A stretch of DNA of 6,291 nt from Sphingobium sp. (GTDB taxonomy: Bacteria; Pseudomonadota; Alphaproteobacteria; Sphingomonadales; Sphingomonadaceae), in the NCBI GenBank assembly GCA_030148625.1, contig JASBTC010000352.1, positions 1-6,291 on the forward strand. The letters run 5' to 3'. Positions within the stretch are counted from its first letter, which is position 1, and the number at the start of each line of letters is the position of its first letter. Of the stretch, positions 1-6,195 are shown in pieces. The notes beneath the pieces were generated by a model. That model was not told the DNA's origin and ran no database searches. It saw only the letters and a list, made by a program, of their open reading frames with translations. The position numbers were made by a program, and so were the translations under genes.

Positions 1-607
1 CCGCGAACCGCGCGGCAAGCGGATCGAGACCGGCGGCGAGCGACGGTTCCTCTTCGATCCGCGCTCTGGTTGCGAGCAGGGCATCGATGACCGTGTTGCC
101 GGTGATGTGAATTCGCTCCATCGGCACATTTTCCGCGCGAAGCGCGGCAGCGGCGGTTTCGGTCGGCGCGAAATGCAGGTCGGCGACCGCGCCCGCAACC
201 TTCCGGTTCACTTCCTCGGGCCAGGGATGATAGATGTTCCCGCTGCGCAGCCCCGCCTCGACATGGCCGACCGGGATCTTGCGGAAATACGCCGCAAGCG
301 TCGCCGCCATCGTCGTGAGCGTGTCGCCGTGGACGAGAATACGATCGGGCCTTTCGCGGTCGAAGGTATCGCCGAGACCGGTGACGAGCCGTGCGAGGAG
401 GGCGTCGAGCGACTGATTCGGGGTCATCACGTCGAGATCGACGTCGGGAACGATCCGACCGATTTCAAGAACCCGGTCGAGCATCTCTCGGTGCTGGGCG
501 GTGACGCAGACGCGTGTCTCGAGCGTGACTCGGGTACGGAGCGCATGCACGACCGGAAACATCTTGATCGCTTCGGGGCGTGTCCCGAAGACGGTCATTA
601 CCTTCAT
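1..607 (-). CDS. wecB: UDP-N-acetylglucosamine 2-epimerase (non-hydrolysing), 3' part missing
   Basis: Interconverts UDP-GlcNAc and UDP-ManNAc in the cytoplasm, supplying ManNAc-type sugars for surface polysaccharides. Reading the minus strand from ATG at 607-605 gives 202 residues with no stop before the left edge, so the gene continues outside the window; the family is usually about 370-385 residues, so nearly half is missing. The N-terminus has the family signature GTRPEAIK (residues 8-15, with R10 and K15), then VHGDT (91-95), VEAGLRSG (116-123), WPEEVNR (129-135) and ITGNTVID (168-175). D95, E117 and E131 fall at the positions known as essential in the E. coli enzyme, so the N-terminal half looks intact; the catalytic His near 213 lies just outside. 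A good Shine-Dalgarno (615-620) sits 7 bases upstream and fixes the start. It is transcribed away from the other genes in the window. Family assignment is very secure; the in vivo pathway is inferred from context. Confidence 0.95.
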   Translation of the reverse strand, partial: MKVMTVFGTRPEAIKMFPVVHALRTRVTLETRVCVTAQHREMLDRVLEIGRIVPDVDLDVMTPNQSLDALLARLVTGLGDTFDRERPDRILVHGDTLTTMAATLAAYFRKIPVGHVEAGLRSGNIYHPWPEEVNRKVAGAVADLHFAPTETAAAALRAENVPMERIHITGNTVIDALLATRARIEEEPSLAAGLDPLAARFA

Positions 608-614
608 GCTTTGG

Positions 615-620
615 TCCTCC
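615..620 (-). promoter_or_regulatory. Ribosome binding site of wecB
   Basis: On the minus strand this reads GGAGGA, seven bases before the ATG at 607-605. It is the strongest Shine-Dalgarno match in the window and supports that start over the internal ATG three codons later. Confidence 0.8.
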
Positions 621-728
621 AGCGGCGTCCGCGGTCCATGGCGCGTGCCGGTGCGGTGCCTAATGCGCGATTAATCGTCAAAGCTTGCAACACCCTTAAG
701 GTCTCGGAGCGCAGGCCGAAACGGGTTC

Positions 729-740
729 TGACCGCGGTCA
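729..740. repeat. Perfect 12-bp palindrome, candidate operator
   Basis: The sequence TGACCGCGGTCA is its own reverse complement and lies almost midway in the divergent region, about 122 bp upstream of the wecB start and 124 bp upstream of the phosphatase start. A dimeric regulator could bind such a site and serve both promoters. No regulator is identified, and a palindrome of this length is expected about once or twice by chance in a window this size, so only its intergenic position makes it notable. Confidence 0.25.
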
Positions 741-863
741 TGCAACGCTCCCCGGCAAAAGCCGTTGTTGTTTCGCGAGGCGAGGGAGGCTAGGGGAACG
801 GCGTTTGACCGCCGGTCCGGACTCCTCCCCGCGGTAGCGGTGTTTTCGAATTGGGTTCTTTTC

Positions 864-1631
864 ATGTTCTGGAAGCGTAAGAGCAAGCCTGCTCCTCCGA
901 TGCGCGACAGTTTTGCGATTCCCGACGGTCGGCGTGTCTATGCCATCGGTGACATTCACGGGCGCGACGACCTTTTCGCCAAACTGATTGGATTGATCCG
1001 CGCGGACAATGCGGCGCGCGATCATGCCGAAGTGACGCTGATCCTGCTGGGCGACCTTGTCGACCGAGGCCCACAGTCGGCAGAGGTTGTCGAGCGCGCG
1101 ATCCGGTTGAAGGACGAATTTCCCGATACGCGCCTGTTGATCGGCAATCACGAGGAATGTTTCCTGGCGGCGTTGACTGGGGACGTCAGGCGGCTACGCT
1201 ATTTCATGCGGATCGGCGGCGACGCGACCGTGCGAAGCTATTGGAAGGATGAAGCGACCTTCGTTGAAGCCAGTTTCGAGGAGGTCGCGGAGCGTTTGCC
1301 GGCCATCGTCCCGTTCGAACATGTCCAATTCCTCGGCGGTGGCGAGGATGTCGTCGAAATCGGTGACTATATATTCGTTCATGCCGGCATTCGCCCCGGC
1401 GTGCCGATCGGAAAGCAGTCGTTGGGCGATCTGCGCTGGATCCGTGAAGAGTTCCTTGATGACGAGCGCGATCACGGCGCGATAATCGTGCATGGCCACA
1501 CGATCTACGATGAGGTCGATGAGTGGCCCAATCGCATCGGCATCGACACCGGCGCCTATAAATCCGGCGTCCTTACGGCGATTGTTCTGGAGGGGACCGA
1601 GCGCCGCTATTTGAAAACGGACGGTGAATGA
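864..1631 (+). CDS. PPP-family metallophosphatase (serine/threonine protein phosphatase or ApaH-like)
   Basis: A 255-residue cytoplasmic two-metal phosphoesterase. The family's motifs are present in order: GDIHG (residues 29-33), GDLVDRGP (63-70), GNHE (94-97), VHAG (172-175) and VHGHT (209-213), giving the Asp, His and Asn metal ligands and the Arg and His used in phosphate binding and catalysis. Length and motif order fit the bacteriophage lambda phosphatase/PrpA/ApaH branch, whose members hydrolyse phosphoproteins or dinucleoside polyphosphates; the sequence alone does not say which. There is no signal peptide; the N-terminus is basic (MFWKRKSKP). The start is uncertain: ATG at 864 lacks a clear Shine-Dalgarno, and in-frame alternatives exist at GTG 840 and ATG 900, the last leaving all motifs intact. 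It lies upstream of the dehydratase gene on the same strand, with a 255-bp gap that argues against tight coupling. A role in regulating polysaccharide synthesis is possible but unproven. Confidence 0.9.
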   Translation: MFWKRKSKPAPPMRDSFAIPDGRRVYAIGDIHGRDDLFAKLIGLIRADNAARDHAEVTLILLGDLVDRGPQSAEVVERAIRLKDEFPDTRLLIGNHEECFLAALTGDVRRLRYFMRIGGDATVRSYWKDEATFVEASFEEVAERLPAIVPFEHVQFLGGGEDVVEIGDYIFVHAGIRPGVPIGKQSLGDLRWIREEFLDDERDHGAIIVHGHTIYDEVDEWPNRIGIDTGAYKSGVLTAIVLEGTERRYLKTDGE

Positions 1632-1812
1632 CGGGGGTGGGCGGGTTTTCATCGCGGCATTCCATCGATCCGGCTCGTTGCCGTTTCCTCGCCCTTGAGA
1701 AACGGCCTTTCGGCCACTAGGCGCGAGCGAAACCGGCAAAGGTCCGGTTGTCGCAAAGGTTTACGGATTTGCCGAACCGTCTCCGTCATCATGTTTGTTA
1801 TAGGGAATGTCG

Positions 1813-1845
1813 CAGCTTGTCGCTATCAACCGCCTGCGCAAGCTG
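1813..1845. repeat. Spaced inverted repeat CAGCTTG...CAAGCTG in the dehydratase leader
   Basis: Two perfect 7-bp arms (1813-1819 and 1839-1845) are separated by 19 bases, putting arm starts 26 bp apart, about two and a half helical turns. It lies 41 bp upstream of the dehydratase ATG and just after the -10-like TTATAG. It could be an operator or a leader-RNA stem; chance is a real alternative for arms of this length. Confidence 0.25.
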
Positions 1846-1873
1846 AACATTCGCGCCGCGACGTGCCGCGCTC

Positions 1874-1879
1874 GAGAGG
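1874..1879 (+). promoter_or_regulatory. Ribosome binding site of the dehydratase gene
   Basis: GAGAGG lies seven bases before the ATG at 1887. It decides the start in favour of 1887 over the upstream in-frame TTG (1695) and ATG (1791) and the downstream ATG (1932), none of which has a comparable site. Confidence 0.65.
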
Positions 1880-1886
1880 TTTGAGA

Positions 1887-3848
1887 ATGGATATTTGGGA
1901 CGGTCAGGCACTTGCGCTGCGCGAACGCGCCATGGCCCAGGCCGTGCATTGGTTGGCTTGGCTCGCCGATCTGCCGCGTCGGCGCCGCCAGCAAGTGGCA
2001 ATAATGATGGACGCCGTGCTGTGCGTGGTTGCGGTCTGGATCGCACTGTCGCTCCGCGTAGGCGAGTGGAATTTGTTCACACGCCCAGTCTTCATCCTGT
2101 CGGCCGTTGCCATCATCCTTTGGTTCCCGATTGCGCTGCGGTGGGGCATCTATCTGTCGATCATCCGCTTTTCCGGCGGCCGGACGATGATGGGTTTAGC
2201 GGTGGCGTCGGCCCTATTCGCGATTCCGATGGTTTTGATATTCATGGTGGTCGGCATCGCGGGGGTTCCCCGCACCATGGGTCTGCTCCATCCGATCATT
2301 TTCCTTGCATTGCTGTCGGTCAGTCGGTTGACGATCCGCTTTGCGCTTGTCGACATCCTGCACCGGGCGAATGGCGGGCGCGAGCTGAGACGCGTGCTGA
2401 TCTATGGTGCCGGCAGGGCCGGTCAGCAGCTTTCGCTTTCGCTTCGTCACGAACCGCATGTCCAGGTTCTGGGCTATATCGACGACGATGTCCGCCTCAA
2501 CGGTCAGCGGCTCGACGGCATTCCGATCTATTCGTCCGACCGTCTCGCTTGGGCGATCCGGACCCTGATGATCGACGAGGTACTGATCGGCCTCCCGCGG
2601 ATTTCGAGGGCCCGGCGCAGAGAGATCATCGACGCACTCCAGAATTTCCAGGTGCAAGTTCGCGTGTTGCCGAGCCTGAGCAGGATCATGGATGGCGAGG
2701 TTTCGATCAACGATCTGCGGGCCGTGCAGATCGAGGATTTGCTGGGGCGTGACCCGGTTGCGCCCAATGCGCTGTTGATGGGACGCAATATCGTCGGCAA
2801 GACCGTTCTCGTCTCGGGTGCCGGGGGGTCGATCGGTAGCGAGTTGTGCCGCCAGATCCTGAGCTTTCGGCCACATCGCCTGATCCTGGTCGACCAGTCC
2901 GAATACGCGCTCTATGCCATCGACGATGAACTGACGGCTGCGGCTGCGCAGATTGACGGTCCGGCGATAGCCATCGTTCCCGAGCTGGGGAATGTCGCCG
3001 ATCGCGATTCGATTTCACGCATTTATTCGCGCTGGAGACCGGACACGGTTTTCCACGCCGCCGCATACAAGCACGTCCCGCTTGTCGAGACCAACCCGGT
3101 CGCGGGGATGCGCAACAACATATTCGGCACACTGTTCAGCTGCCTCGCGGCCGAGGAGGTCGGGGTCGCCACCTTTATCCTGATCAGCACCGACAAGGCT
3201 GTTCGACCGACGAACATCATGGGGGCGTCCAAGCGGGTCTGCGAGTTGATCCTGCAGGCACGCTCGGCAAAGCGGCGCTCGACGGTGTTCACGATGGTCC
3301 GGTTCGGTAACGTTCTGGGATCAAGCGGATCGGTCGTTCCGCGCTTTATGGCGCAAATTCGCGCCGGAGGACCAGTTACGCTCACCCATCGGGACGTTAC
3401 GCGGTACTTCATGACCATTCCCGAGGCGGCGCAACTCGTGATCCAGGCGGGTGCGATGGCGAAAGGGGGCGAAGTTTTCGTACTCGATATGGGGCAGCCG
3501 GTTCGGATTCGTGACCTTGCTGCGTCGATGATCCGGCTGTCAGGTCTTTCCGTGCGCGACGACACATATCCCGACGGCGACATTGAGATTCGCGAAATCG
3601 GGATGCGGCCAGGCGAAAAGCTGTATGAAGAGCTGCTGATCGGCGAGGATCCGCAGTCGACGATGCACGAGCGCATCATCCGCGCCAGCGAAACGATGTT
3701 AGACTGGGACGATCTTGAGCGCGCGCTCGATGTCTTGGCGGGTCATCTGGCACGCGGGGAGGCTGACGAGGCGCTGCAGATCCTCCGCGCGCTGGTACCT
3801 GAATATGCTCCTCCGGTCGGCCATTCGGTGATACAGGCCGCAGGGTAA
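1887..3848 (+). CDS. Membrane-anchored nucleotide-sugar 4,6-dehydratase (CapD/WbpM/PglF family)
   Basis: A 653-residue long-form polysaccharide biosynthesis protein. Members remove water from UDP-GlcNAc (or a related UDP-HexNAc) to give a UDP-4-keto-6-deoxy sugar at the inner face of the cytoplasmic membrane. The N-terminus has four likely membrane segments (about 37-57, 66-92, 100-123, 131-150). A first Rossmann-like domain starts at LIYGAGRAG (171-179), and the catalytic extended-SDR domain at SGAGGSIGSE (310-319). Further markers are HAAAYKHVP (390-398), STDKAVRPTN (434-443), MGASK (445-449) and GMRPGEKLYEE (572-582). The active-site pair reads Met445-x3-Lys449 where ordinary SDRs have Tyr-x3-Lys; this Met form is characteristic of WbpM-like enzymes and is not a defect. 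The length matches the long family, and all expected domains are present without frameshift. The exact substrate is not determined by sequence. It heads a same-strand run with the ligase/polymerase and export genes. Confidence 0.95.
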   Translation: MDIWDGQALALRERAMAQAVHWLAWLADLPRRRRQQVAIMMDAVLCVVAVWIALSLRVGEWNLFTRPVFILSAVAIILWFPIALRWGIYLSIIRFSGGRTMMGLAVASALFAIPMVLIFMVVGIAGVPRTMGLLHPIIFLALLSVSRLTIRFALVDILHRANGGRELRRVLIYGAGRAGQQLSLSLRHEPHVQVLGYIDDDVRLNGQRLDGIPIYSSDRLAWAIRTLMIDEVLIGLPRISRARRREIIDALQNFQVQVRVLPSLSRIMDGEVSINDLRAVQIEDLLGRDPVAPNALLMGRNIVGKTVLVSGAGGSIGSELCRQILSFRPHRLILVDQSEYALYAIDDELTAAAAQIDGPAIAIVPELGNVADRDSISRIYSRWRPDTVFHAAAYKHVPLVETNPVAGMRNNIFGTLFSCLAAEEVGVATFILISTDKAVRPTNIMGASKRVCELILQARSAKRRSTVFTMVRFGNVLGSSGSVVPRFMAQIRAGGPVTLTHRDVTRYFMTIPEAAQLVIQAGAMAKGGEVFVLDMGQPVRIRDLAASMIRLSGLSVRDDTYPDGDIEIREIGMRPGEKLYEELLIGEDPQSTMHERIIRASETMLDWDDLERALDVLAGHLARGEADEALQILRALVPEYAPPVGHSVIQAAG

Positions 3849-3988
3849 GGCAGGCGGGTTTTCAGGGCCCGTCAAAGTGGTTCAAAAACACGCTAGCGCG
3901 CCCTGAAACTATATCCTAAGGGCTCCCCTCCCTGCTCCCCCGCCGGTCATCTTCAAAAGATAATCGAGAAAGCATTTTACGGAATTCC
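3849..3988 (+). other. Intergenic gap with inverted repeat and weak promoter-like hexamer
   Basis: A 140-bp gap between the dehydratase and the membrane protein gene. It contains TTTCAGGGC (3860-3868) and its exact reverse complement GCCCTGAAA (3900-3908), separated by 31 bases that themselves hold the palindrome CGCTAGCG (3891-3898). A pyrimidine-rich stretch follows (about 3921-3940), then GATAAT at 3959-3964, a reasonable -10 but with no -35 at normal spacing. No T-tract terminator is evident. The gap is long enough for an internal promoter or partial attenuation, but nothing here proves either. Confidence 0.35.
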
Positions 3989-5446
3989 ATGCTGATTGCG
4001 AAGACGATATCGCCCACGCGGCACGACGAACGCAATGTGCTGCGCTGGCTTCTGCCAGCGACGATTCTGCTCGCCATGCTTTTGGGAGGTTCTTCGCGGG
4101 CCGACATTCTTTCCCTGCTGATTCTACGCCCCCTGTCGGCGTTGCTGCTGGTTTATGCTCTCTATCGCTATGGCGCCGAGGCGTGGCGCCAATCGCCATC
4201 GCTGATGGCGTTGACGGGGGGCGTTGTTCTGCTGGCCGTCGCGCATGTCGTTCCGTTGCCCCCCGCTGTGTGGTCGGCGCTTCCGGGGCGGGATGTCGTG
4301 GTCCAGACATTTGAAGTTGCAGGTATTCCGCTGCCCTGGCTGCCGTTGTCGATGTCGCCCGTCGGTGCATGGAACGCCCTGTTCAGCCTCATGCTGCCCG
4401 TCGCGGCTTTGATATTCGCTCTCGCGGCCAGCCCGGAAGACCGACTTCGAGCGCTCAAATGGGTGATGGTAATCGGGTTGATCAGCGGATTTGTCGGGCT
4501 TCTGCAGATGCTCGGTCCACCGCGCGGGCCGCTCTATCTCTATAAGGTGACCAACGTCGGCGCGGCCGTTGGCCTTTTTGCCAATCGCAATCACCAGGCC
4601 GTCCTGATGGCGAGCCTCTTCCCCCTCTTGGCGATGTACGCTTCGCTAGCTGACAATTCGCGCGGACGGTTGCAGCTGCATCGCGCCACTGCAATTGCGG
4701 CCGCCGCTTTCATCACGCCCATGATCCTAGTCACAGGATCGAGAAACGGCCTTGTCCTCGGCGCCATCGGACTTGCGCTGGCGGTATGGGTCTATGGCAG
4801 GGGCGCGGAGAAGCTGGCCGCCAAGCCGACGGCCATGCGCTGGCGCCGATGGGCGCCTTATGCGGTCGTCGCGGTGCTCGTGGGCCTGTCGTCGTTGACT
4901 ATCTTTGCGGCGCGGGGTGTCGCCTTCCAGCGGCTCGTCAATCTCGATGCCTCGCAGGATCTTCGCCTGAAGGCGTTCCCGACCGTCGTCGAAATCGCCC
5001 GGGATACCTTCCCCTGGGGCAGCGGGATGGGGAGCTTCGACGAGGTTTACCGGCGCTACGAGCCTGGGCAGTTGCTGTCCCCCAATTATTTCAATCGCGC
5101 GCATAACGACTGGCTGGAGATCGTGATGACGGGCGGCCTGCCGGCGGTCCTGCTTGCGGCGATGGCGATCACCCTGTTCATCATCGCAGTCGTCGCGGTG
5201 CTGAAGCAGAAGGAGCGGGGGCGGTCGCGTCGCCGGATATTGATTTCGGCCCGCTGCGCGGCCGCCATATTGCTGTTGCTTGCCATAGGCAGCATTGCCG
5301 AGTATCCGGCGCGGACACCCTCGCTGGCTGTGCTTGGAGTATTGTGTGCGGCCATCCTCAGCGGTGTCCGCAAGATAGACACGGACGTTTCTTCGCGCGA
5401 CCGCCAGGCCGCGCCGAATCGGCATCGTGATACCGGAGAAATTTGA
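3989..5446 (+). CDS. O-antigen ligase/polymerase (Wzy/WaaL) family membrane protein
   Basis: A 485-residue polytopic inner-membrane protein. Hydrophobic segments fall near 19-34, 40-60, 72-92, 125-147, 157-174, 203-222, 233-249, 252-270, 289-307, 382-406, 418-435 and 444-460, so about twelve. A large polar loop (about 310-380), probably periplasmic, carries an Arg-rich start (R315, R326), the GSGMGSF stretch (344-350) and a RAHNDWLE motif (370-377), the pattern of the Wzy_C/O-antigen ligase domain. NRNHQA (199-204) and TGSRNG (249-254) are also typical. Family members join undecaprenyl-linked glycan to a growing chain (Wzy) or to an acceptor (WaaL or a protein). Beside CapD-type and Wza-type genes, a Wzy-like polymerase seems likelier than a ligase, but sequence does not settle it. 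The ATG at 3989 has only a weak GGAA four bases upstream. Its stop lies two bases before the next ATG, so the two genes are almost certainly co-transcribed. The charged tail (about 461-485) is unremarkable. Confidence 0.88.
   Translation: MLIAKTISPTRHDERNVLRWLLPATILLAMLLGGSSRADILSLLILRPLSALLLVYALYRYGAEAWRQSPSLMALTGGVVLLAVAHVVPLPPAVWSALPGRDVVVQTFEVAGIPLPWLPLSMSPVGAWNALFSLMLPVAALIFALAASPEDRLRALKWVMVIGLISGFVGLLQMLGPPRGPLYLYKVTNVGAAVGLFANRNHQAVLMASLFPLLAMYASLADNSRGRLQLHRATAIAAAAFITPMILVTGSRNGLVLGAIGLALAVWVYGRGAEKLAAKPTAMRWRRWAPYAVVAVLVGLSSLTIFAARGVAFQRLVNLDASQDLRLKAFPTVVEIARDTFPWGSGMGSFDEVYRRYEPGQLLSPNYFNRAHNDWLEIVMTGGLPAVLLAAMAITLFIIAVVAVLKQKERGRSRRRILISARCAAAILLLLAIGSIAEYPARTPSLAVLGVLCAAILSGVRKIDTDVSSRDRQAAPNRHRDTGEI
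5435..5439 (+). promoter_or_regulatory. Ribosome binding site of the export lipoprotein gene
   Basis: GGAGA lies inside the last codons of the preceding gene, nine bases before the ATG at 5449. This spacing selects ATG 5449 (or the adjacent ATG 5452) over the in-frame TTG at 5443, which would be only three bases away. Confidence 0.65.
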
Positions 5447-5448
5447 CC

Positions 5449-6162
5449 ATGATGCGTGCTATTTTCGCGGCTGTTGTTCTCGCCATGGCGAGTGGCTGTG
5501 CCTCGGTTCCGCCGCTTCAGTCGAACGAGTCCATCCAGGTCGTGGACGCAGCGGAGCTTCCGCCGCCAGCAACCGCCGGTATGGAAGGCGGGTACCAAAT
5601 CGGGGTGTTCGATCGCTTGCTGATCGATGTGCTCGGTTTCGAAGAATTGGCCAAGCGCGAGGTTCAGGTAGATGCGGCGGGCAATATCGCATTTCCGATT
5701 GCCGGATCGGTACGCGCCGCCGGCCGAACGCCGGGTCAGGTTGCGCAGGACATCACGGCGCGGATGCAGGCAGGTCATATCCGGAACCCCCAAGTCTCGG
5801 TCAACCTGTTCCAGTCGACGAGCCAGTATGTTACGGTTGAAGGGCAGGTGACCGAGCCCGGAAACTATCCGCTGGTCGGCGACATGACGCTGATGCGCGC
5901 GGTTGCAGCCGCCAAGGGGCCCGCCGAATTCGCGAAGCTGGACGATGTCGTCGTCTTTCGCACTGTGAACGACAAGCGGATGGTCGCGCTCTATAATCTC
6001 GCCGCGATCCGTCGTGGTTACTATAGCGATCCGCGACTTTACGCGAAGGATGTCGTCGTGGTCGGCGATTCGCCGGGTCGTAGGCTGTTTACGCGGATCA
6101 TCGAGGCGTCTTCGCTGATTACCGCGCCGATCATAGCGCTGGTTAGCAGCAATGCTTTGTAA
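5449..6162 (+). CDS. Polysaccharide export lipoprotein (Wza/GumB type)
   Basis: A 237-residue periplasmic/outer-membrane lipoprotein of the polysaccharide export (Poly_export/SLBB) family, which forms the channel or its periplasmic part for exopolysaccharide secretion. The N-terminus is a lipoprotein signal: a hydrophobic stretch (residues 4-14) ending in MASGC, with Cys17 as the predicted lipidated residue (Ala rather than the usual Leu at -3). The export domain runs about 47-122, starting YQIGVFDRLLIDVLG and including DAAGNIAFPIAGSVRAAG (75-92) and NPQVSVNL (113-120). One SLBB-like unit follows, VTVEGQVTEPGNYPL (128-142). The C-terminus is an apolar helix (about 213-232). It is much shorter than E. 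coli Wza (about 380 residues) and close to the GumB-like short forms, so one SLBB unit is expected rather than a truncation. It starts two bases after the upstream stop, implying translational coupling, and precedes a further same-strand gene. Confidence 0.92.
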   Translation: MMRAIFAAVVLAMASGCASVPPLQSNESIQVVDAAELPPPATAGMEGGYQIGVFDRLLIDVLGFEELAKREVQVDAAGNIAFPIAGSVRAAGRTPGQVAQDITARMQAGHIRNPQVSVNLFQSTSQYVTVEGQVTEPGNYPLVGDMTLMRAVAAAKGPAEFAKLDDVVVFRTVNDKRMVALYNLAAIRRGYYSDPRLYAKDVVVVGDSPGRRLFTRIIEASSLITAPIIALVSSNAL

Positions 6163-6195
6163 TCTTGGTCCATATTGCACCGTGGCCCCTTCTGA
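6163..6195 (+). other. Short intergenic spacer before the right-edge gene
   Basis: These 33 bases hold no terminator-like hairpin and no good Shine-Dalgarno before the ATG at 6196. The short distance suggests the operon continues to the right. Confidence 0.5.

Larger units (their letters stand above)
608..863. promoter_or_regulatory. Divergent intergenic region between wecB and the phosphatase gene
   Basis: These 256 bp separate two genes transcribed in opposite directions and should hold both promoters. I could not fit a convincing -35/-10 pair for either direction: isolated TTGAC-like hexamers occur (for example TTGACC at 805-810 on the plus strand, and TTGACG on the minus strand just right of the palindrome at 668-677), but without a good -10 at normal spacing. 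The region holds two perfect palindromes, CGATTAATCG (668-677) and TGACCGCGGTCA (729-740), and a small hairpin CGGCG-TTTGAC-CGCCG near 800-814. No tRNA or convincing small ORF is seen. That it carries promoters is inferred from orientation, not from recognised elements. Confidence 0.45.
1632..1886 (+). promoter_or_regulatory. Intergenic leader upstream of the dehydratase gene
   Basis: These 255 bp have no recognisable gene. They contain a hairpin AACCGG-(7 nt)-CCGGTT at 1731-1749 without a following T tract, so not a typical intrinsic terminator; a short GGCC-TTTC-GGCC hairpin near 1713-1724; an AT-rich patch TTATAG at 1798-1803 that resembles a -10 element but has no matching -35; and an inverted repeat at 1813-1845. 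The frame of the downstream gene stays open back to a TTG at 1695, with an in-frame ATG at 1791, but neither has a ribosome binding site. A promoter for the polysaccharide genes most likely lies here, by position only. Confidence 0.4.

Noticed and set aside
107..793. 228-codon plus-strand open frame at the left end
   Set aside because: It is the antisense of wecB, whose catalytic motifs are unmistakable on the minus strand, and it runs on through the intergenic region.
805..810. TTGACC as a -35 element for the phosphatase gene
   Set aside because: No acceptable -10 hexamer is found 16-18 bases downstream; the region there is GC-rich.
765..863. N-terminal extension of the phosphatase to a TTG at 765
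   Set aside because: The 33 extra residues match no part of the PPP fold, and the TTG has no ribosome binding site; ATG 864 gives a normal family length.
1731..1749. Hairpin AACCGG/CCGGTT as a terminator after the phosphatase gene
   Set aside because: The stem is only 6 bp and no run of T follows it, so it does not meet the form of an intrinsic terminator.
1895..2752. 285-codon plus-strand frame overlapping the dehydratase N-terminus
   Set aside because: It is an out-of-frame reading of the dehydratase gene; the protein is rich in Arg, Pro and Gly with no membrane segments or motifs.
5086..6180. 364-codon open frame on the minus strand antisense to the Wzy-type and export genes
   Set aside because: It lies opposite two well-recognised genes, its product is Arg/His/Asp-rich low-complexity sequence with no family motif, and long antisense frames are common in high-GC DNA.
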